NCBI GenBank assembly: GCA_030672315.1
Contig: DAOVGQ010000050.1
Span: 1-12,711 of the forward strand
Reading direction: 5' to 3'
DNA length: 12,711 nucleotides
Source of the DNA: Candidatus Aenigmatarchaeota archaeon
GTDB lineage: Archaea; Aenigmatarchaeota; Aenigmatarchaeia; QMZP01
The first letter of the stretch is position 1; the number at the start of each line of letters is the position of its first letter. The position numbers were made by a program, and so were the translations under genes. The notes under the pieces are model-generated. The model was not told the DNA's origin and did no database searches. It saw nothing but the letters and a program-made list of their open reading frames with translations. Of this stretch, positions 1 through 4,236 are shown in pieces.

Positions 1-6
1 GAAAGA

Positions 7-14
7 CTTATAAG
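7..14 (+). promoter_or_regulatory. TATA-like box for the small gene at 44
   Basis: CTTATAAG is centred about 33 bases before the ATG at 44, the spacing expected of an archaeal promoter with a very short leader. A second AT-rich stretch (about 20-27) is closer to the start and less likely. The window begins just upstream, so BRE context is barely visible. Confidence 0.4.
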
Positions 15-43
15 ATTTAGTATAATTCTTAAATGGTGAATAT

Positions 44-265
44 ATGTTAGCAACATATAATGCAAAATTAGTGGAAGGTTCTAACAAGGATTTCAAAATC
101 CTTTATGGGAAAGATGATCGCGCCTTAGCAGTACTTCCAAGGGATTCAACTGACCCTGATTTTTTTGAAAGGTCTAGAGTGGAAGTAGATATTAAATATA
201 AAGCCGATGGTTTTGGCCGTCTTATCAGAATTCTTCATAAGGGGAAAGGGGTTTATCCTGTTTAG
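44..265 (+). CDS. Small hypothetical protein, 73 aa, AT-rich gene
   Basis: I do not recognise this protein. It is short, charged and probably soluble, with no predicted membrane segment, signal peptide or cysteine. Alternating hydrophobic and polar residues (for example VEVDIKYKA and RLIRILHK) suggest a small beta-rich fold, but this is only an impression. The ATG at 44 is chosen because it has a TATA-like box about 33 bases upstream and the ATG at 33 runs into a stop at once. The gene ends 15 bp before the convergent porB stop. Two 60-base lines inside it count at 33-35% GC, against 57% for a line inside porB, and its arginine codons include CGC, CGT and AGA where neighbours prefer AGG. It may be a recent acquisition, or a genuine but poorly conserved small gene. 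Confidence 0.6.
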   Translation: MLATYNAKLVEGSNKDFKILYGKDDRALAVLPRDSTDPDFFERSRVEVDIKYKADGFGRLIRILHKGKGVYPV

Positions 266-273
266 AGATTGCC

Positions 274-281
274 AATTTTTC
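274..281 (+). terminator. Short T-run after the first gene
   Basis: A TTTTT tract lies about ten bases after the stop codon of the small + strand gene, in the 15-bp gap before the convergent porB stop. Archaeal RNA polymerase can terminate at oligo-T on the non-template strand. The tract is short and has no hairpin, so this is weak. Confidence 0.25.
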
Positions 282-1162
282 TAGAGCCTTACCCCGGCCT
301 TCTCTATATCAAGGAGCCTCTGGTATTCGGAGTCTGTGTGCTCCTGAATCTGTTTTATCTGGGGCTCCCTGAGGTGCTTGAACCGGCCCTGGTGTTTGAG
401 GTATTCCTCCACTGGTTTTCTCTTTTCGAGCTTCTTATTTATCTTGAGTTTGCCGTCCTCGAACTCGTAGAGGACCCACATGCCTGTCTCCACGGCCAGG
501 CGGGAGAGCTTCACAGAGAGGGAGGAGTCAAACTTCCAGCCAGTGGGGCAGGGGGAGAATATGTGAAGGAAGGAGGGCTGCCTCTCAAGGGCCTTCTTTA
601 CCTTGGTGTAGAGGTCCTGAGGATAGCCGATGCTGGCCGAGGCCACGTAGGGGATTCGGTGGGCGGCCACTATCTCGCAGATGGGCTTCTTCCACTCACC
701 CTTGCCAAAGGATTCCCTGCCGACAGGGGAGAAGGTGGTCCATGCCCCATAGGGCGTTGCAGAGGAGCGCTGCACGCCTGTGTTGGCGTAGCATTCGTTG
801 TCCACGCAGACCTGGGTGACCCTGTGGCCGCGCTCGAGCATTCCGGAGAGGCCCTGGAGGCCGATGTCAAAGGTCCCGCCGTCTCCTGCAATGGCCAGGA
901 CCTTCCAGGGCTTGCCAAGCCTCTTGACAGCTGCCTCGATGCCGCTGGCTGTGGCTGACACCGTCTCAAATGTGTTGTGAATCCAGGGGGAGTTCCAGGC
1001 GGTCTGGGGATAGGCAGAGGTCGTGACCTCAAGGCAGGAGGTCGCGCAGCAGACTATGGTCTCCTTGGGGCAGACACTGGAGAGCATGTTGACTGCTATG
1101 GCCACGCCGCATCCTGCGCACATAGTGTGCCCTGATTCAAGAAGCCGTGCCATTTCAACCAT
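281..1162 (-). CDS. porB: Pyruvate:ferredoxin oxidoreductase, beta subunit (PorB)
   Basis: Beta subunit of the four-subunit archaeal 2-oxoacid:ferredoxin oxidoreductase, which binds thiamine diphosphate and an Fe4S4 cluster and, with the other subunits, oxidises pyruvate to acetyl-CoA while reducing ferredoxin in the cytoplasm. Numbered from the GTG at 1165, the four cluster cysteines of the family are C16 and C19 (CAGC), C44 (SCLEV) and C206 (SPCPTGW). The ThDP/Mg signature is GDGG at 94-97 followed by DNE at 122-124, and NTGVQRSS (128-135) is typical of PorB. About 293 residues is full family length. I prefer the ATG at 1162; a GTG lies immediately before it at 1165. No porA, porG or porD is adjacent here, so the partner subunits must be encoded elsewhere. 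A related 2-oxoacid substrate (for example 2-ketoisovalerate) cannot be excluded, but the motifs fit pyruvate best. Confidence 0.93.
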   Translation of the reverse strand: MVEMARLLESGHTMCAGCGVAIAVNMLSSVCPKETIVCCATSCLEVTTSAYPQTAWNSPWIHNTFETVSATASGIEAAVKRLGKPWKVLAIAGDGGTFDIGLQGLSGMLERGHRVTQVCVDNECYANTGVQRSSATPYGAWTTFSPVGRESFGKGEWKKPICEIVAAHRIPYVASASIGYPQDLYTKVKKALERQPSFLHIFSPCPTGWKFDSSLSVKLSRLAVETGMWVLYEFEDGKLKINKKLEKRKPVEEYLKHQGRFKHLREPQIKQIQEHTDSEYQRLLDIEKAGVRL

Positions 1163-1198
1163 CACAGATTTTTTGGTTTATGATTTTGCTTTGCAGGG

Positions 1199-1206
1199 TT
1201 TTAAAG
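1199..1206 (-). promoter_or_regulatory. TATA-like box for porB
   Basis: On the minus strand CTTTAAAA is centred about 40 bases before the ATG at 1162, implying a short leader of roughly 10-14 bases. No clear Shine-Dalgarno sequence precedes the start. This supports porB being transcribed on its own rather than from the upstream membrane-protein gene. Confidence 0.4.
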
Positions 1207-1284
1207 CTTCATGGGAGAAAATCGACAATCAGGAACTATCGCAACAAGGCTGAAAACAAAGAAAAACAGGTGAAGGGCAGGGCC

Positions 1285-1566
1285 TTACTTCTTGGCTTTC
1301 TTGGACTTCTCCTCTTTCTCCTTCTCTTCCTCTGCCCTTATCTCGCGCTCGGCCTTTATCTCGTCAATCTCCAGCCAGACCACAAAGAGTCCTATTATAA
1401 TCAGGAAGGGTGGTATGAATCCCGTCAGGACTATCAGGAAATTGGTCAGCCAGTCCCCTGGAAACCAGTTGCTCGTCCCCATTATCGGTGTTATGGAGTC
1501 GACAAAGAGGCCGAGACCGATTGCTATAAGGATGAGTCCAAGCAAAATCTTTACTGCAGCATTCAT
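1285..1566 (-). CDS. Small two-helix membrane protein with charged tail, 93 aa
   Basis: I do not recognise a family. The sequence shows a hydrophobic helix at about residues 5-23, a polar loop with Trp and Gly-Asp, a second long helix at about 43-66, then an extremely charged Glu/Lys/Arg tail (68-93) that probably lies on the cytoplasmic side and may form a helix. The start is well supported: a TATA-like box sits about 32 bases upstream and a purine-rich GGGGATGA precedes the ATG. The gene lies between porB downstream on the same strand (about 120 bp away, with its own TATA-like box) and the divergent rpl15e. Its role is unknown; a small membrane scaffold or a subunit of a membrane complex are equally possible. 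Confidence 0.7.
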   Translation of the reverse strand: MNAAVKILLGLILIAIGLGLFVDSITPIMGTSNWFPGDWLTNFLIVLTGFIPPFLIIIGLFVVWLEIDEIKAEREIRAEEEKEKEEKSKKAKK

Positions 1567-1593
1567 TTTTCATCCCCATTAGATTTGAAATGA

Positions 1594-1603
1594 TATTTAT
1601 ATA
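1594..1603 (-). promoter_or_regulatory. TATA box for the 93-aa membrane protein
   Basis: On the minus strand TATATAAATA is centred about 32 bases before the ATG at 1566. This is one of the clearest TATA elements in the window. It lies back-to-back with the promoter region of rpl15e. Confidence 0.55.
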
Positions 1604-1627
1604 TAACTTATGCCTTTTTATATTTAA

Positions 1628-1641
1628 TGCCGGGGGCGGCA
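1628..1641. repeat. GC-rich perfect inverted repeat in the rpl15e promoter region
   Basis: TGCCG-GGGG-CGGCA forms a perfect five-pair stem with a GGGG loop. It is a GC island inside an otherwise very AT-rich divergent intergenic region, between two TATA-like elements (about 1616-1625 and 1648-1655) that could serve rpl15e. It could be an operator, or a leader hairpin if the upstream TATA is used. Confidence 0.4.
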
Positions 1642-1647
1642 CAAGGT

Positions 1648-1655
1648 TAATAAAT
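1648..1655 (+). promoter_or_regulatory. TATA-like box for rpl15e
   Basis: TAATAAAT is centred about 31 bases before the ATG at 1683 and would start transcription only a few bases before it. A second TATA-like stretch, TTTTATATTT at about 1616-1625, could give a leader of around 35 bases instead. Which is used cannot be decided from sequence alone. Confidence 0.4.
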
Positions 1656-1682
1656 TTAATGGGAAAGCATTACGTGATTCTT

Positions 1683-2243
1683 ATGAAGCACATGAGGAAT
1701 GCATGGAAAAGGCCCAAGGAGGGCCTTGGCGATGAATGGAAGAGCCTGCTCATGGGACTGAGAAGGGAGCCTGTCATGAACAGGCTGGAGAAGCCGACAA
1801 GGCTCGACAGGGCAAGGGGCCTGGGCTACAAGGCCAAGAAGGGTCATGTCGTTGTCAGGGCCAGGGTTCCCAAGGGAAGGAGAAAAACCCCCAAGAAAGG
1901 AAGAAGGAGCCCCAAGGCATCGGGAAGGTTCTTTACTACAGGGCTTTCCCTCCAGGCCATTGCAGAGCAGAGGGTTGCAAGGAGGTTCCCCAACCTCGAG
2001 GTCATGGCAAGCTATCACCTGGCCGGGGACGGCCAGCACAAGTGGTTCGAGGTCCTGCTCGTTGATACCTCAAGGCCGGAGGTTTCAGGGGACAGGGAAA
2101 GGAAGTGGATAAGGGGCCAGAGGGGCCGGGCCTTCAGGGGCAAGACCCCGGCAGGCAGGAAGGCGCGGGGCCTCACCAGGAAGGGTAGAGGTGCTGAGAA
2201 GATAAGGCCGTCCATAAGGGCCAAGGGTGGCCGCGGAAAGTAG
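1683..2243 (+). CDS. rpl15e: Large ribosomal subunit protein L15e (eL15)
   Basis: Structural protein of the archaeal/eukaryotic large ribosomal subunit; bacteria lack it. The N-terminal block containing NAWKRP, the central GYKAK..HVVVRARVPKG.R segment, the GRFFTTGLSLQAIAEQRVARRFPNLEV region and the Arg/Lys/Gly-rich C terminus are diagnostic of eL15. The protein is strongly basic, as expected for an rRNA binder. I chose the ATG at 1683 (186 aa, close to the usual archaeal length of about 190) because archaeal homologues begin just before the conserved AWKRP block, and GTGAT, matching part of the archaeal Shine-Dalgarno, lies four bases upstream. Starts further upstream (1590, 1659) would overlap the promoter elements. 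Arginine is mostly AGG or AGA. The gene stands apart from other ribosomal genes, and the next gene has its own TATA box. Confidence 0.95.
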   Translation: MKHMRNAWKRPKEGLGDEWKSLLMGLRREPVMNRLEKPTRLDRARGLGYKAKKGHVVVRARVPKGRRKTPKKGRRSPKASGRFFTTGLSLQAIAEQRVARRFPNLEVMASYHLAGDGQHKWFEVLLVDTSRPEVSGDRERKWIRGQRGRAFRGKTPAGRKARGLTRKGRGAEKIRPSIRAKGGRGK

Positions 2244-2252
2244 CTGCTAACA

Positions 2253-2260
2253 TTTATAAA
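2253..2260 (+). promoter_or_regulatory. TATA box for the five-helix membrane protein
   Basis: TTTATAAA is centred about 26 bases before the ATG at 2283, so the predicted transcript would begin at or next to the start codon. There is no Shine-Dalgarno sequence. This separates the gene from rpl15e despite only 39 bp between them. Confidence 0.55.
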
Positions 2261-2282
2261 GTTGTCCTGACAAATTATTAAT

Positions 2283-2852
2283 ATGACATTGCTATTTCAG
2301 GTAGGCGGGGTGTTCCCCAACTTAACGCAGAACCTGCAGAACATGGGATTCTTTCTCTACCTGTTCCCGTTCCTGCTTGCGCTGGCGATTTTCTATGGGA
2401 TACTCTACTGGGTGTTCTGTTCAGGAGAGAAGGCAAAGCTTCCGAAGTCTGCTGTTGCCCTGATTTCCATCATACTGGCGTTCTTCGTGATGCTCTATTC
2501 GAGCTGGAACGTGATGATTGTCCAGTTCCTTGCCAACCTCTCGGGCGCGGGCCTGATAGTGGGCTGCGGGATACTGTTCATTGCGATTCTGCTCGGGCTG
2601 GTGGGATTCAACATAGAGGGACTGACAGGTGAAAAGGCGGGAAGGGGCCGGTGGGTGTTCATCATCGGCGTTATCGTCATAGGAATCCTGATATTCTTCG
2701 GTGCAGGAGGCGATGCCTTCGGCCTGATACCTGAATGGTCCAACAGCGGGGAATTCCTGACCGCGCTCTTTGTGATAGCCATCATAGGCCTTGCCGTGTG
2801 GTGGCTTGGGAGCGAGGATGGCGGAGCTGCACCAGCTAAAACTAGCACTTAA
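2283..2852 (+). CDS. Five-helix integral membrane protein of unknown function, 189 aa
   Basis: I cannot assign a family. Hydrophobic helices are visible at about residues 23-45, 56-76, 88-110, 124-141 and 158-176. Loops are short, with basic residues after helix 1 (GEKAKLPKS) and between helices 3 and 4 (GEKAGRGR), and a short Ala/Pro/Thr-rich tail follows the last helix. By the positive-inside rule the loops after helices 1 and 3 would be cytoplasmic, leaving the N terminus outside and the C terminus, after the fifth helix, inside. There is no catalytic motif, CxxC pair or nucleotide-binding site. It neighbours, tail to tail, the coiled-coil/ATPase module at 2891-6498 and could be a membrane partner of it, but separate transcription and lack of homology to TadC/ArlJ make that speculative. 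Confidence 0.72.
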   Translation: MTLLFQVGGVFPNLTQNLQNMGFFLYLFPFLLALAIFYGILYWVFCSGEKAKLPKSAVALISIILAFFVMLYSSWNVMIVQFLANLSGAGLIVGCGILFIAILLGLVGFNIEGLTGEKAGRGRWVFIIGVIVIGILIFFGAGGDAFGLIPEWSNSGEFLTALFVIAIIGLAVWWLGSEDGGAAPAKTST

Positions 2853-2855
2853 GGA

Positions 2856-2873
2856 TTTCCCTTATTTTGTTTT
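2856..2873 (+). terminator. Pyrimidine/T-rich probable terminator
   Basis: Immediately after the stop codon of the five-helix membrane gene the + strand carries runs of TTT, TTTT and TTTT in an 18-base T-rich tract. It lies in the 38-bp gap before the convergent coiled-coil gene. This is the form expected of intrinsic archaeal termination, which needs no hairpin. Confidence 0.4.
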
Positions 2874-2890
2874 GAAAGAAGTAGCCCTTG

Positions 2891-3715
2891 CTATTCCTTT
2901 TCCTTTTCTCCCTTTATGGACTTGACAGCATCGGAGAGGCTCCTGAGGGTCTGCATCATGGGAGTCAGGGAGTTCTTCATGGTGCTCTCCATTGCCTCCA
3001 TCCTTGAGGAGACATCGTTCATTGACTGCTTGTAGGTATCTATCTTGTCCTCTATTGTATCAATGCCTGGTCTCTTTTCAGCATCCATAGTATGGATGGA
3101 CTGCTCGAGAGTGGATATCCTGTCCTTAACATCCCTGAGCTGGGCCTGGATGCCCTCGATTTCTGATTTGAATTGCGACCACTTCTCCTCGACTATGCCC
3201 TCGGCCAGTTCCTCTATTGCACGCTTCTTGTCCTCGCGGGCCTCCCTCCTTGTCATAGGTTCCCTGAGCCTTGGTATGAGCATCTCTCCAGCAGCTCCGG
3301 GAGAGCTGGGTGATGCAGGGAGTCCTGGTTCCTCGGCCTCGAACCCAGGCTCGCCAGGAAGCGGGGGCATGGCCAGGCTGGATGCCTCTGGAGGGAGTGC
3401 CTCAGGTGAGGGAGGTGCCTGGGGTTGTAGGGGTGGTGGTCCTGGCCCTGCCTGTGGGGCTGGTGGTCCTGGTGTGGTTTGCGGTGCAGGAGAGGCAGGC
3501 TGGAGTTGCTGTGTAGGGAACGCGGGCCTGGGACCGGCCACAGCACCCTTGAGGGCCTGTTTCATGGCAGTGTCCACCTCCACAGGGGTGTAGCCCTCGT
3601 TCTTGAGCATCCTGATTATCTCTGGTTCAGAAACACCTTGGGAAGAAAGAGACATCACCCTCTCGGTAGGGATGCGTCCTCCACCACCCGAACCTTTTCC
3701 ACCAAAGGGCCACAT
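2891..3715 (-). CDS. Helical N-domain / Pro-rich linker / coiled-coil protein
   Basis: Function unknown, but the architecture is clear. After a Gly-rich N-terminal stretch comes a short helical domain (about 17-60, numbered from the upstream GTG at 3724) with the pattern QGVSEPEIIRML..EGYTPVEVD.AM, which resembles a small UBA-like or helical-hairpin interaction module. A low-complexity linker rich in Pro, Gly, Gln and Ala covers about 64-150. A Lys/Arg/Glu-rich segment and a long heptad-like coiled coil follow (about 155-275). It has no membrane segment. I prefer the ATG at 3715 (MWPFGGK start, GTGA upstream) over the GTG at 3724. It follows the coiled-coil gene at 3749-4153 by about 33 bp and is probably co-transcribed with it. 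Similar modular proteins beside pilus-type ATPases in DPANN-like archaea are a memory-based comparison, not a search result. Confidence 0.75.
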   Translation of the reverse strand: MWPFGGKGSGGGGRIPTERVMSLSSQGVSEPEIIRMLKNEGYTPVEVDTAMKQALKGAVAGPRPAFPTQQLQPASPAPQTTPGPPAPQAGPGPPPLQPQAPPSPEALPPEASSLAMPPLPGEPGFEAEEPGLPASPSSPGAAGEMLIPRLREPMTRREAREDKKRAIEELAEGIVEEKWSQFKSEIEGIQAQLRDVKDRISTLEQSIHTMDAEKRPGIDTIEDKIDTYKQSMNDVSSRMEAMESTMKNSLTPMMQTLRSLSDAVKSIKGEKEKE

Positions 3716-3748
3716 AAGCGTCACTGATTATTATATTTCGATTTCTTA

Positions 3749-4153
3749 CTATTTATTGTTTTTAGGCATGCTGGAGAACCTTTTTGAGATGAGCTGCTCC
3801 ACCTCCTCCCTGGTCATGAAATTGGATTTCAGGGGGTTGTATAAATCCAGCATGGCCTCGAGCTCTTTGACCTTGCCCGAGGTGGCAAGCCTCTTGACCT
3901 GCTTGATTATCTCCTTTATGGTAATCTGAACCTCGGAGATGCTCCTGTCCCTCTTCTTCAGTTCCGAATCAAGGTTAATTGTGAGCTTCTGTATGGTCTT
4001 GTTTATGTTCAGGGCCTCCTGCTCCATGGCATTTATCCTAAAGGAGAGACCCTCCTCTCTCTGTTCCAGGACACGTATCCTCTGTGTGTCTGTGTTGGTC
4101 CTGTCAACCAGCTCGTTTATTATTGTACGCAGGGTGGTCGGCTTCCTGGCCAT
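3749..4153 (-). CDS. Coiled-coil protein, possibly ArlC/FlaC-like, 134 aa
   Basis: Highly charged helical protein with no membrane segment, cysteine or catalytic motif. Heptad-like hydrophobic spacing runs through most of residues 5-90 (for example RIRVLEQREEGLSFRINAME), followed by a conserved-looking C-terminal patch, KVKELEAMLDLYNPLKSNF (94-112), and a second short helix. The position and the LDLYNP..NF pattern faintly recall the C-terminal part of archaellum ArlC/FlaC proteins, which couple the ATPase to other components; this resemblance is weak and is an inference. The gene is first in a likely two-gene operon with the Pro-rich coiled-coil gene and diverges from the secretion ATPase gene across an 83-bp intergenic region. 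A structural or adaptor partner of the ATPase is the most reasonable guess. Confidence 0.7.
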   Translation of the reverse strand: MARKPTTLRTIINELVDRTNTDTQRIRVLEQREEGLSFRINAMEQEALNINKTIQKLTINLDSELKKRDRSISEVQITIKEIIKQVKRLATSGKVKELEAMLDLYNPLKSNFMTREEVEQLISKRFSSMPKNNK

Positions 4154-4182
4154 AGAATCATCTGTTCTGGAGGTATAGTTCT

Positions 4183-4191
4183 GTTATAGAA
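4183..4191 (-). promoter_or_regulatory. TATA-like box for the coiled-coil operon
   Basis: On the minus strand TTCTATAAC is centred about 34 bases before the ATG at 4153, giving a predicted leader of under ten bases. It is 10 bases from the oppositely directed TATA of the ATPase gene, so the two units share one compact control region. Confidence 0.4.
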
Positions 4192-4200
4192 TTGTAGTGG

Positions 4201-4210
4201 TTTAATAAAT
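4201..4210 (+). promoter_or_regulatory. TATA box for the secretion ATPase
   Basis: TTTAATAAAT is centred about 31 bases before the ATG at 4237. A weak purine stretch (GAAGGT) lies further upstream of the start than a normal Shine-Dalgarno, so a nearly leaderless transcript is likely. Confidence 0.5.
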
Positions 4211-4236
4211 ATATTACATGAAGGTAAAAGATTATT

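Noticed and set aside
269..958. Long open frame on the + strand opposite porB (229 codons)
   Set aside because: It is antisense to an unmistakable PorB with all cofactor motifs. Its translation is Leu/Gly/Val-rich with no recognisable domain, and the open frame follows from the codon bias of the real gene.
1590..1682. N-terminal extension of rpl15e to upstream ATGs at 1590 or 1659
   Set aside because: The extra residues are hydrophobic and unlike any eL15, and the region holds the TATA-like elements and the palindrome. The ATG at 1683 fits family length and has a partial Shine-Dalgarno.
3310..3540. Possible tandem DNA repeat or CRISPR-like array
   Set aside because: The repetitiveness is irregular, with no constant repeat unit or spacer length. 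It is explained by Pro/Gly/Gln codons in the linker.
3253..3593. Several open frames on both strands across the Pro-rich linker
   Set aside because: They are by-products of GC-rich low-complexity coding sequence. Only the minus-strand frame gives a coherent N-domain, linker and coiled coil.
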